From positions 1,116,001 through 1,180,000 of the forward strand of contig NZ_JAQQXP010000001.1 of assembly GCF_028595265.1 (NCBI RefSeq): a DNA stretch of 64,000 nt, in the 5' to 3' direction. The stretch comes from Alteromonas gilva. GTDB taxonomy: Bacteria; Pseudomonadota; Gammaproteobacteria; Enterobacterales; Alteromonadaceae. Numbering within the stretch: the first letter of the stretch is position 1; every line of letters begins with the position of its first letter. The notes beneath the pieces were generated by a model, which had not been told where the DNA came from, did no database searches, and was given only the letters and a program-made list of their open reading frames with translations. Position numbers and translations under genes: made by a program. Below, piece by piece: positions 1 to 6,741 of the stretch.

Positions 1-452
1 AATGCCAGCACCAGTAAGTCCAGGCTTCCATCAGTAAGTTGTTGCAGCAGGTTGGCGGTGGTGTCTTCCTGCAGCTCCAGCTGAATATCGGGTAAAAAAG
101 CATTAAACGCGCCGAGCATGGCTTCGAATAAAAAGGGCGCGATGGTTGGAATAACCCCCAATTTTAATTTGCCGCGCTGCCAGTTGCCTGCGTTTTGTGC
201 ATGCTCTACCAGCTCACCGGCTTCTTGCAAAATTACCTGAGCGCGCTCCACCACATCGATGCCCAGCGAGGTAAACACAAAGGTTTTATGCTCACGCTCT
301 AATAACTGACTGCCAAAGTGCTCTTCGAGGTTTTGAATCGCCGTACTCAACGTCGACTGGCTCACGTTACAACGCTGTGCGGCGCGGTGAAAATGCTGTT
401 CCTGATAGAGTGTTACCAGGTAATGCAGGTGTTTTAGGTTTGGCCATTTCAT
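1..452 (-). CDS. LysR-family transcriptional regulator, partial (OxyR-like)
   Basis: The first 150 residues are present; the gene runs off the left edge of the window. The N-terminus is a LysR winged helix-turn-helix (about residues 4-63), with the typical helix pattern FHRAAQRCNVSQSTLSTAI followed by LEEHFGSQLLER. The effector domain begins near residue 93 with LKLGVIPTIAPFL. The spacing and the 'KHLHYLVTLYQEQHF' opening resemble OxyR-type LysR regulators. The peroxide-responsive ohr/ohrR genes lie next to it, but the effector-domain cysteines of OxyR fall outside the window, so redox sensing cannot be checked. The start is the ATG at 450-452. LysR family: certain; OxyR role: inference. Confidence 0.9.
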   Translation of the reverse strand, partial: MKWPNLKHLHYLVTLYQEQHFHRAAQRCNVSQSTLSTAIQNLEEHFGSQLLEREHKTFVFTSLGIDVVERAQVILQEAGELVEHAQNAGNWQRGKLKLGVIPTIAPFLFEAMLGAFNAFLPDIQLELQEDTTANLLQQLTDGSLDLLVLA

Positions 453-783
453 AGTTGTATTGTCGATTATTATTCTTTGTTTTAATCTATTATATAGATA
501 AGGGCGCGAATTGCCAGTGACAACGCTAAGCCGCAGGACTTAAAGAAAAGGGTAAGCTAGGGGGCGGTGAGCCATTGACCAAACGTTCTTAAACGTACCG
601 CAGAGAGGTATTGTTCGGTTGAGTAAAGTGCGCGACGCGCTGAGTAGAGGAAGTCATAAAATAGCGTGGTAAATGCCGTGGCAACAACAACCTGTTGCCA
701 CCACGGCCTGCACTCATGCGCGGAGCAATTACGCCAGGCAAACCAGGCATTGGTTGCGAAGCGAGTGCAATAAAATTGGCGTG
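453..783. other. Intergenic region with an inverted repeat
   Basis: No convincing gene lies here. A hairpin sits at 675-706, downstream of ohr on the minus strand: GTGGCAACA (678-686) pairs with TGTTGCCAC (693-701), with an outer GCC/GGC pair after a 3-nt bulge. It lacks a T-tract, so it may be a weak terminator or mRNA-stabilising stem for ohr. The AT-rich stretch 453-500 probably holds the promoter of the LysR gene. Confidence 0.4.
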
Positions 784-1209
784 TTATACGATATCGAATT
801 CAACTTCGATATTGCCACGAGTGGCATTCGAGTAAGGACAAACAACGTGGGCTTTTTCAACCAACGCGGCTTTGTCGGTATCCACATCGCCAAGATCAAC
901 CGTCAGTTTTACTTTAATAGCAAAACCGGTCGCAATAGGACCAATACCCACTTCACCGGTCACTTTTACATCTTTAGGAAGCTTTACTTTTTCTTGTCCG
1001 GCAACAAAACCTAACGCACCTATGAAACACGCAGCATAACCGGCAGCAAACATTTGCTCTGGGTTTGTGCCCTTGCCATCATCACCACCTAAACCTTTAG
1101 GTACAGACAAGCCGGCTTCTAGACGACCGTCGTCTGATGCAATTTTGCCGTCGCGACCACCTGTTGCAGTGGCTACGCCTGTATACAGAACTTCATCTAA
1201 TTTATGCAT
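784..1209 (-). CDS. ohr: Ohr family organic hydroperoxide resistance protein
   Basis: A 141-residue OsmC/Ohr-fold thiol peroxidase that reduces organic and lipid hydroperoxides in the cytoplasm, usually recycled by lipoylated proteins. Both redox cysteines are in the family positions: Cys61 in AACFIGAL and Cys124 in VCPYSNATRGN. Length matches the family. It is divergent from the MarR-type gene at 1321, the classic ohr-ohrR arrangement, and the shared intergenic region carries two strong palindromes that are likely OhrR operators. Function is well supported by family knowledge and context. Confidence 0.96.
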   Translation of the reverse strand: MHKLDEVLYTGVATATGGRDGKIASDDGRLEAGLSVPKGLGGDDGKGTNPEQMFAAGYAACFIGALGFVAGQEKVKLPKDVKVTGEVGIGPIATGFAIKVKLTVDLGDVDTDKAALVEKAHVVCPYSNATRGNIEVEFDIV

Positions 1210-1233
1210 AATTGTTTCCTCTGGGTTGTGAAT

Positions 1234-1251
1234 TATTTTGTATGCAAAATA
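1234..1251. promoter_or_regulatory. Probable OhrR operator 1
   Basis: An 18-bp palindrome with one mismatch, TATTTTGTATGCAAAATA, 25 bp upstream of the ohr start. It shares the core TTTG(C/T)ATGCAAA with the second site at 1274-1307. It differs from the Bacillus-type TACAATT operator but has the same layout, a repressor site between divergent ohr and ohrR. Confidence 0.75.
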
Positions 1252-1273
1252 AATGTAGCAAACTATAGGTTGC

Positions 1274-1307
1274 CTGACAACTACTTTGCATGCAAAATAG
1301 TTGTCAG
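1274..1307. promoter_or_regulatory. Probable OhrR operator 2 (34-bp palindrome)
   Basis: A 34-bp palindrome with one mismatched pair, from CTGACAACTA on the left to TAGTTGTCAG on the right around the core TTTGCATGCAAA. It ends 13 bp before the ohrR start codon, so a bound repressor would block ohrR transcription. The core is shared with operator 1, which suggests one dimer per site. Confidence 0.78.
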
Positions 1308-1320
1308 AGGTAACCTAATA

Positions 1321-1773
1321 ATGACCGAAGATGATTTGCTAAAGCTGGATAATCAGCTTTGCCACCGCTTTTATGCTGTGTCGAACGCTTTTACCCGCGC
1401 ATACCGACCACTGTTAAAAGAGCTGGATATAACCTACCCACAGTACCTGGTGATGCTGGCCTTATGGGAAACGCAACCGTTGGCAATTTCCGCATTGGTT
1501 GATAAATGCAGAATTGATGCAGGCGCGTTAACCCTTATTCTTAAAAAGTTACAGCAAAAAAACTTAATAGCCATTATACCAAGCGATAATGACAGGCGTG
1601 TTAAGCAGGTAATGCTGACTGAGACAGGCGTTTCAGCGAAGGCGCAGGCCGTCGCGATTCCCAAACAATTGCTTTGCCAGATACAAAATCTGAATATGTC
1701 AGAAATTCAACAACTCACCACTCTTATTGATAAGTTGTACTGTGAATTAACGGCAGACAACAATAAAACCTAG
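1321..1773 (+). CDS. ohrR: OhrR-type MarR family repressor
   Basis: A 150-residue MarR-family winged-helix regulator. The chosen ATG at 1321 follows an AGAGG box; an upstream in-frame ATG at 1204 would run through both operators and is rejected. Cys14 (NQLCHRFYAVS) is at the position of the peroxide-sensing cysteine of OhrR, and the tyrosines of the reactive pocket are nearby (Tyr17, and PQYLVMLAL in the first long helix). The winged helix includes ISALVDKCRIDAGALTLILKKL and the wing SDNDRRVKQVMLT. A second cysteine (Cys117, LLCQIQ) could allow two-Cys regulation. It most likely represses ohr and itself until oxidised by organic peroxide. Confidence 0.93.
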   Translation: MTEDDLLKLDNQLCHRFYAVSNAFTRAYRPLLKELDITYPQYLVMLALWETQPLAISALVDKCRIDAGALTLILKKLQQKNLIAIIPSDNDRRVKQVMLTETGVSAKAQAVAIPKQLLCQIQNLNMSEIQQLTTLIDKLYCELTADNNKT

Positions 1774-1778
1774 CTAGA

Positions 1779-2249
1779 TTAACTAACAATGGCGGCGGCT
1801 TGTTGTAATTCCCGGCGCGATAACTGATTGGCTTTATCGCCGCCAAAACTGTGCACGACGTTGTAGGCGCTGCCAGCGGGGATGCGCTGGTGGATGCACA
1901 GCGCATACAAAAATAACCGGCAGCGTTCGCAGTTGCCATCGCAGTGTAAATAAACGCTGCCTCCCTCACGAAGTGTTTGCGCGACCTCTGCCAGATACTG
2001 TTGTAAAAAGGCTTTTTCAGTGTCGTTACTGACAAACATATCGGCAACGTTAAAAGGCAACCAGAGCCACTTAAGGCCTTTGCTTTCGACATCCGTTTTG
2101 AGTTGAGGTTTGTTTTCATCAGAGGTTTGAATGGAAGCAATATGAGAAATCCCCTGATCACGCAATTTTTCAAGGTAGTCTGGCGTTGGCCGCGCGCCTA
2201 GCGTGAGGCGGCCATTACCTAATGTAAACCAGGTCAGGTTAGTGCTCAT
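1779..2249 (-). CDS. Dual-specificity/tyrosine phosphatase-like protein
   Basis: A 156-residue cytoplasmic protein with the cysteine-phosphatase signature HC-X5-R (LHCDGNCERCR, about residues 101-111). A general-acid aspartate is likely in the loop around PFNVADMF. The early segment ARPTPDYLEKLRDQGISHIASIQ resembles the substrate-recognition start of small DSP/CDKN3-like phosphatases. The extra cysteines inside the P-loop (C-D-G-N-C-E-R-C) are unusual and could make it redox sensitive. It converges with ohrR, leaving 5 bp between stops. The substrate is unknown. Confidence 0.75.
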   Translation of the reverse strand: MSTNLTWFTLGNGRLTLGARPTPDYLEKLRDQGISHIASIQTSDENKPQLKTDVESKGLKWLWLPFNVADMFVSNDTEKAFLQQYLAEVAQTLREGGSVYLHCDGNCERCRLFLYALCIHQRIPAGSAYNVVHSFGGDKANQLSRRELQQAAAIVS

Positions 2250-2274
2250 AGCTCAGTTATCGGGTTGGTTGCTG

Positions 2275-2919
2275 TTACAGCACATAATAGTAAATTGAAA
2301 AGTAATGGCAACTGCAACCACCAATCACAAACAAATGCCAGATGGCATGGGTGTATCTTTTAGATTTGGCAACGTAAAAAAATACGCCAATACTAAAACA
2401 CAATCCGCCCGCCACTATTAACCATAGCCCTGCGTGTGGCAACGCCTGATAAAGCGGGTAAATAATGCCTACTGCGAACCATCCCATCACTAAATAGGTG
2501 AGCACCGACACTTTAGGAAAACGATGCCGGGCGATAAGCTTAAAGGTGACGCCGGCAATAGCCAGCAGCCAGATGAATACGGTAGCGGCGATGCCCAGAC
2601 TGCCGCCGATGGCAACCAGCGTCAGTGGGGTATAGGTACCAGCAATCAGTAAGTAGATTGAACTGTGATCAAACAGTTTTAGCAAGCCTTTGGCATTGGA
2701 GTGCGTCACACCATGATAAATGGTCGATGTCAGAAACATAAAAACCAGTGTGGTGCCGTAAATAGCCGACGCGGTGATGCTAACCGAAGTTTCAGCGCGC
2801 AGTAGCATAAATACCAGGCCCACAATGGCTGCGATAAAGCCCAGGCCATGGCTGATGCTGTTGAGCCATTCTTCTGCCACTGAATAGGCACGCTGAGTAA
2901 CATTAGCGACTGTTGTCAT
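2275..2919 (-). CDS. Hemolysin III / PAQR family membrane protein (YqfA-like)
   Basis: A 214-residue protein with seven predicted membrane helices, of the hemolysin III (HlyIII/PAQR) family. Family motifs include NSISHGLGF near the N-terminus, STIYHG, LLKLFDHSSIYLLIAGTYTP in the middle, and the C-terminal histidine pattern AIWHLFVIGGCSCHY, which carries the presumed zinc-binding histidines. Length is typical. Family members affect membrane fluidity or act as putative zinc amidases; haemolytic activity is not implied. A distant paralogue of different composition is at 54130-55005. A 25-bp gap separates it from the phosphatase-like gene, so the two may be co-transcribed. Confidence 0.92.
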   Translation of the reverse strand: MTTVANVTQRAYSVAEEWLNSISHGLGFIAAIVGLVFMLLRAETSVSITASAIYGTTLVFMFLTSTIYHGVTHSNAKGLLKLFDHSSIYLLIAGTYTPLTLVAIGGSLGIAATVFIWLLAIAGVTFKLIARHRFPKVSVLTYLVMGWFAVGIIYPLYQALPHAGLWLIVAGGLCFSIGVFFYVAKSKRYTHAIWHLFVIGGCSCHYFSIYYYVL

Positions 2920-3161
2920 AGAACTCCCTGATCAAATGAATACCCAGTGTAATATTTCAGCGAACACTTGTACACTGAAGGTTTGAGCTGTTGGTAGATA
3001 TTGAGCGCTGATATTTGAGAGATTTAGGTTCAGTGAGCTTTCGTTCAAACGCGTGAACCCCTCGCCATACTTGGTCTTCGCAGCTAAGTGAGAAGTATTC
3101 TGTTTGAATTGTGATACTAAAATTGGAGAAGTTTAGGGGACTTTAGGAGCGGTCTCCAACA

Positions 3162-3836
3162 ATGTACTACAAAGCACGGATTTATCATCCAAAGCTCGGG
3201 CGCTTCCTTCAGACTGACCCTGTGGGTTATGGGGATGGAATGAATTGGTACACTTACGTTGGCAATGATCCTGTGAATTTGATTGATCCTATGGGTACAA
3301 GTTCATGCAATCCACAAGAAACCGAGTGCATTGAAGTTCTTGGCCAAAGAATGCCTACACTAGCAGGTATAACCGAGAAAATTACTTTAACTGGTGACGC
3401 TGCCCAAAGAGCAATGAGTAGCATAAGAAAGCAAATTAATGAAGATTTAAAAGAGATTGAAAAGAACATAAAGTCAGAAATTGGGCGTATTGAAGGTAGG
3501 ATTGAAAATATTGACCAATGCTTAGCAGATAACTATGGTGCTTCTTATGATGTGGCTAGGGCCACAGCAATATTGAGTGTACCTACTTCGTCTCAAATAA
3601 TAGCTACAGCAGTTGCTAACAGAACTCAAAGGATAGCAAGCATTAAAGGTACGTCAATGTTGAATTATGAACCTGAATACTGGAGAAGCGGCTCTCCGAG
3701 GACGGGAGGAAGAATACTTGGCCTAAATTCAATACTAAAAGGCGCAGGAAATGGCATAAAAGCTGTAGGATTTTTTTCACAAGGCTATGTTTTTGGGGCA
3801 AATATCAACTGTGGATTAGGAATTACGGTACAATGA
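3162..3836 (+). CDS. Orphan RHS core tip with polymorphic-toxin-like C-terminal tail
   Basis: Residues 1-45 are the conserved end of an RHS-repeat core: MYYKARIYHPKLGRFLQTDP, then YTYVGNDPVNLIDPMG. In full-length RHS proteins this is preceded by more than a thousand residues, which are absent: a stop lies six codons upstream. After the DPMG junction comes about 180 residues of variable tail, including a charged coiled-coil-like helix (about residues 88-125) and a glycine-rich end. I do not recognise the tail as a known nuclease. This is the layout of a displaced 'orphan' RHS C-terminal cassette. The next gene overlaps its stop and may be the immunity protein. The base composition is AT-richer than the flanks, which suggests transfer. 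Confidence 0.7.
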   Translation: MYYKARIYHPKLGRFLQTDPVGYGDGMNWYTYVGNDPVNLIDPMGTSSCNPQETECIEVLGQRMPTLAGITEKITLTGDAAQRAMSSIRKQINEDLKEIEKNIKSEIGRIEGRIENIDQCLADNYGASYDVARATAILSVPTSSQIIATAVANRTQRIASIKGTSMLNYEPEYWRSGSPRTGGRILGLNSILKGAGNGIKAVGFFSQGYVFGANINCGLGITVQ

Positions 3837-4033
3837 CAAGCGAAAACGCTAATAATACCTCATCAAAGATACGTAAATTAATTTTTAATATATTAGGCTT
3901 TATCCTAGGATTCGCATTTATAACCGAGGGTATTGTAATGTTCATTATACAAGATGAGATGCTGTACCTAATTTCTAATATTTCAGCAGTGATTTTTGGG
4001 GTGTCAATAATTGTCTTGGTTTTAAAAAAGTGA
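3833..4033 (+). CDS. Small two-helix membrane protein, candidate immunity protein
   Basis: A 66-residue protein whose ATG overlaps the stop of the RHS-tail gene (ATGA), so it is almost certainly translationally coupled. It has two hydrophobic helices (about residues 16-37 and 43-63) and a polar N-terminus with no signal peptide. Genes directly after an RHS toxin tail usually encode cognate immunity, and small membrane immunity proteins are known. I do not recognise the family, so the role rests on position only. Confidence 0.6.
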   Translation: MTSENANNTSSKIRKLIFNILGFILGFAFITEGIVMFIIQDEMLYLISNISAVIFGVSIIVLVLKK

Positions 4034-4120
4034 GGTTCGGCATACTACGTGACTGTTAAGAAATATATAGGGTAGAAATCTGACTATTTACCTAATAAAA
4101 AACTATAGAGCTTTGAATCC

Positions 4121-4150
4121 AAAGCCTCGCTCGTGCGGGGCTTTGTTTTT
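4121..4150 (+). terminator. Rho-independent terminator
   Basis: Stem AAAGCCTCGC / GCGGGGCTTT (one mismatch) with a short loop, followed by GTTTTTA. It ends the RHS-tail/immunity pair. Confidence 0.75.
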
Positions 4151-4364
4151 ACAGAAGGCTGATGACTTGTTGAAATTCTCCATTGCGCCAATGGCCGAGA
4201 GATTTCTTGCCATCGGGCGTGATGCGTTCGAGGTAATCTGGGAAGTCTATATTTTTTCCATAAAGCGTTTGTCCCTGAGCTAGCAAATCACAGCTTAATT
4301 TCCCGGATTGGCTATCACGTGCAACCGCTTCAGATAAAGTAAGCATTCGGCGGGAAGGACACAC
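4149..4364 (-). CDS. Hypothetical protein, small
   Basis: A 71-codon open frame, convergent with the terminator above. I recognise no family. The C-terminal half (DYLERITPDGKKSLGHWRNG) reads like real, soluble protein, but there is no clear ribosome site and the N-terminus (MCPSRR) is doubtful; an internal Met at residue 7 may be the start. It could be the remnant of a longer gene lost from this rearranged stretch. Confidence 0.35.
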   Translation of the reverse strand: MCPSRRMLTLSEAVARDSQSGKLSCDLLAQGQTLYGKNIDFPDYLERITPDGKKSLGHWRNGEFQQVISLL

Positions 4365-4465
4365 TCGTGCCCTTCATAAACTGCATTCATAAATCGTTGA
4401 CATTTACCCCATGCCGGGGGCTGGCTGAACCCCCCTTGAGCAACGCGGTGCCGGTGCTAATCTGG

Positions 4466-4846
4466 TTAGCTATTGTCCTGGGCATTTGCATTGGCAATAT
4501 CAATAATCCGTTGGCGCAGGGTTTCGTCACTGCGTAGTAGTTGTGCGATGGTGGTGTAGGTTTTGACCTTTATGCCAGCATCCTGAATTTCCGTGACGAT
4601 TTCTTGTTTAGCTGTTTGCTGGATTTGCTTTTGTTTTTCAGGGGCTTGCTCTTCCTTTAACTGCACCTGATATTTGTTGGCGACTTTCTGGACTGCGGTC
4701 ATCGCTACCGTAAACTTTTCAAGCGTGACATCATCGAAGCGCACGGTCTGAGCTGTGGATTGCTCAGCTTGTTGTGCCTGAGCGGGCATGGCTGATAGTC
4801 CAGCGACAGCGAGTGATAGTGCGAATGTTTTAGCTAAAATTGTCAT
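4466..4846 (-). CDS. DUF4168-type exported protein
   Basis: A 126-residue protein with a clear Sec signal peptide (ALSLAVAGLSAMPAQAQQ, cleavage after AQA near residue 24). The mature part is helical: a KFTVAMTAVQKVANKYQ segment, then EIVTEIQDAGIKVKTYTTIAQ and LRSDETLRQRI, the usual three-part pattern of DUF4168 (helix, 'aG-l...Y..Ia', 'D..Lr.ri'). Function in the family is unknown; periplasmic location is inferred. A perfect 18-bp inverted repeat lies 30 bp upstream of the start, in its 5' region. Confidence 0.75.
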   Translation of the reverse strand: MTILAKTFALSLAVAGLSAMPAQAQQAEQSTAQTVRFDDVTLEKFTVAMTAVQKVANKYQVQLKEEQAPEKQKQIQQTAKQEIVTEIQDAGIKVKTYTTIAQLLRSDETLRQRIIDIANANAQDNS

Positions 4847-4875
4847 AGCGTTACTCCAGTTGGATAAAAATACCT

Positions 4876-4914
4876 CATTGCAGGAGCGTTATCTGTGATA
4901 ACGCTCCTGCAATG
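4876..4914. repeat. Perfect 18-bp inverted repeat, 3-nt loop
   Basis: CATTGCAGGAGCGTTATC (4876-4893) is exactly complementary to 4897-4914, with a TGT loop. There is no T-tract next to it. It lies in the leader of the DUF4168 gene (minus strand). It could be an RNA hairpin controlling that gene, or a leftover end of a small mobile repeat. Confidence 0.85.
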
Positions 4915-5061
4915 CCAACATATCGGCCATAAAAGATCAATGATTGTGCGTATGCCGCGGTCGCCGATAGCTTTGACGTAACGCTCAGGAGATTGTGCTC
5001 GTTGAGCTGGTGTGGCTGTCAGTTCTGATTGAATTCGACCATGCAAATGCAGGTAACAAAT

Positions 5062-5103
5062 TGGACAAAAAAAACAAATAGGACAAAAGCAAATAGGACA
5101 GTC
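5062..5103 (+). repeat. Short tandem repeats (AAATAGGACA unit)
   Basis: Three imperfect copies spaced about 15 bp apart: AATTGGACAAAA, AAATAGGACAAAA and AAATAGGACAGTC. They lie just before the small open frames at 5116-5566 and make the first residues of any upstream start in that frame look artificial. Confidence 0.6.
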
Positions 5104-5115
5104 ACAGTCTTCATT

Positions 5116-5259
5116 ATGAGTAGGATTGACGCAAGTCTAAAAGGCAAGGTGCCGAAACTGACTGTGGAAGCGGCAGTACTTGGAGCGGGTAGTGTAAATA
5201 GCAACTTTTACGATAAGGTCGAATTGACACCTGTAAAGCCTGAAGAAAACGATGAATAA
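5116..5259 (+). CDS. Hypothetical short protein
   Basis: A 47-codon frame starting MSRIDASLKGKVPKLTVEAA; a longer start at 5029 would translate the repeat array and is less likely. It overlaps the next frame by 8 bp, which suggests co-translation. I recognise no family. It may be a small accessory gene or the 3' piece of a lost one. Confidence 0.35.
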   Translation: MSRIDASLKGKVPKLTVEAAVLGAGSVNSNFYDKVELTPVKPEENDE

Positions 5260-5566
5260 AGGATGTCAGTTTATGATTCAGATGTTGAAATCCAGCTCAA
5301 AACGACGTTTTATTGAGCTGATTATTTTGTTAGCAATTTCAATGTCGTTTTTGTTCTTCTACGTCAAAAATAAATTGTCAGAAGTTGAAGTTGAGAATGG
5401 AGTTTTGTTTGACCATTCTTGTAAACTTACCAACGACACTGCGAATATTTACCTTCATGAAGTATATTTAGAATCTGGAGCTAAATTTAGCATTAGGACA
5501 AAGAGTTATGATTGTGTCAACGGCAGTTTAAATTTGACCCCCTTTGGAGTTAATTCGGCAATATAA
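5252..5566 (+). CDS. Hypothetical single-pass membrane protein, probably truncated by IS21
   Basis: Up to 104 residues; an internal start at 5273 (MIQMLKSSS) is also possible. A basic stretch (KSSSKRR) precedes one hydrophobic helix (about residues 21-40, IELIILLAISMSFLFFYV), giving a cytoplasmic N-terminus and an outer domain with two cysteines that may pair. The last 12 or so codons are made by the GACCCCC-containing repeat that marks the IS21 end, so the natural C-terminus seems to have been replaced by the insertion. Confidence 0.45.
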   Translation: MNKGCQFMIQMLKSSSKRRFIELIILLAISMSFLFFYVKNKLSEVEVENGVLFDHSCKLTNDTANIYLHEVYLESGAKFSIRTKSYDCVNGSLNLTPFGVNSAI

Positions 5567-5583
5567 TTCTGACCCCCTTGGGA

Positions 5584-6360
5584 TTAAATTTCACCGAGTA
5601 TCGGTGCAATGCCTATCTTCTTTTTTTCCTTCAACCGATAGCTTTCACCACTGATTTGAATCACATGGCAATGGTGCAACAGGCGGTCTAACATCGCAGC
5701 TGTTAATGTCGTATCGTTGGCGAATGCAGCGGCCCACTGACTAAATGGTAAGTTGCTGGTCAGTAATGTGCTGCCGCGTTCATAGCGTTTTGCTACCACG
5801 TTAAAGAAAAAATTGGCTTCCTCACGGCCGAACGGTAAGTAACCGATTTCATCGATGATGAGCAACTTTGGACTCATTACAACGCGCTGTAGGTACGTTT
5901 TTAGCTTGCCTTGATTATGCGCTGTCGCCAGTTGCAGCATCAGATCTGCGGCGGTGATAAAGCGCACTTTCGTGCTGGCCATGATGGCCTTATACCCAAG
6001 CGCAATGGCCAGGTGCGTTTTACCAACGCCACTGGGTCCGAGCATGACTACGTTCTCATGCCGCTCTATGAAGCTCAGGCCAGACAGCTCTGTCAGCTGT
6101 GCTTTAGGTACGCCGCTGGCGAAGTTAAAATCATACTCTTCAAGCGTTTTTATGTTGGGTAAGCCAGCGAACTTGAGCAGGGTTGCCTTGGTGCGTTGTG
6201 TTTTGGCTTTAAGCTCTTCAGCTAAGAGCTTCTCGATGAAGTCCGCATACGAGCCTTCCTGAGCGATGTGATGCTCAGCTATTGATGGCCAGGCTTCAGG
6301 CAACGCGTATAAACCAAGTTGCCGGCAAGCATCGGCAATGCGCTCAGACTGTAAGTTCAT
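5584..6360 (-). CDS. istB: IstB-like ATPase (IS21 helper)
   Basis: A 258-residue AAA+ ATPase that regulates the IS21 transposase. Start taken at the ATG at 6358-6360 (MNLQSERIADACRQLGLYAL), the usual IstB opening; a longer frame to 6456 only reads istA sequence. Motifs: N-terminal IstB helix bundle; Walker A GPSGVGKTHLA; Walker B LLIIDEIGYLPFG; sensor-like LLTSNLPFSQW; C-terminal LDRLLHHCHVIQISGESYR. The 17-bp overlap with the istA stop is typical. It looks intact even though its partner is truncated. Confidence 0.93.
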   Translation of the reverse strand: MNLQSERIADACRQLGLYALPEAWPSIAEHHIAQEGSYADFIEKLLAEELKAKTQRTKATLLKFAGLPNIKTLEEYDFNFASGVPKAQLTELSGLSFIERHENVVMLGPSGVGKTHLAIALGYKAIMASTKVRFITAADLMLQLATAHNQGKLKTYLQRVVMSPKLLIIDEIGYLPFGREEANFFFNVVAKRYERGSTLLTSNLPFSQWAAAFANDTTLTAAMLDRLLHHCHVIQISGESYRLKEKKKIGIAPILGEI

Positions 6361-6741
6361 GCGCACCTCGCAACATCTGGTCATAGACACTAAGTGGGTG
6401 CTGCAAGCTCTCGTAAGGTGTTGGCACACGACACGATGCGTGTGGCTGGTATGCACTGCCGATCTTCATCGGCAACGGCAATAACGCCTCTTGCTCCGTT
6501 ATTAAACGCTGGTTTGGCACCTCTCCGGTCGTACCATGAACCCGTGCATTCGCCACCTGCGTAAGCCAGCGTCCGACATAGCCGTTCGCGGTTTGAACAT
6601 CCAAGCGTAAGCTTGAGGTTCTTAACGTTGCTTGCAACGGTATGACGAAGCTGGATTTAAGGTAACGGTTAAAGCGCTCAACCTTGCCCTTAGTTTTAGC
6701 CCGGTAAGGCCGACAAACGCGTGGGTTAAAACCGAAGTCGA
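6344..6741 (-). pseudogene. istA: istA transposase, C-terminal fragment
   Basis: About 131 codons of the IS21 transposase end. The frame reads AKTKGKVERFNRYLKSSF, containing the catalytic-core E of the DDE domain (KVER), and ends with RVPTPYESLQHPLSVYD, the usual IstA tail. The N-terminal HTH and the first two catalytic aspartates are gone; the sequence changes to an IS256 inverted repeat at 6740. Confidence 0.88.

Larger units (their letters stand above)
5531..6741 (-). mobile_element. IS21-family insertion sequence remnant (istB intact, istA 5' part missing)
   Basis: One end carries two related 23-bp blocks with the core TGACCCCCTT (5531-5553 and 5565-5587), consistent with the multiple terminal repeats of IS21-type elements. 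istB and the last 130 codons of istA follow. istA stops abruptly at 6740-6741, exactly where an IS256-family inverted repeat begins, and the rest of istA is not found on the other side. The element can no longer move by itself. Exact outer end uncertain. Confidence 0.8.

Noticed and set aside
1204..1320. N-terminal extension of ohrR
   Set aside because: It would translate both operator palindromes; the ATG at 1321 has a good ribosome site and fits OhrR length.
4843..5046. Open frame on the minus strand upstream of the DUF4168 gene
   Set aside because: It reads through the perfect hairpin and has no ribosome site or family likeness.
5911..6262. Plus-strand frames across istB
   Set aside because: Shadow frames of istB; codon pattern follows the minus strand.
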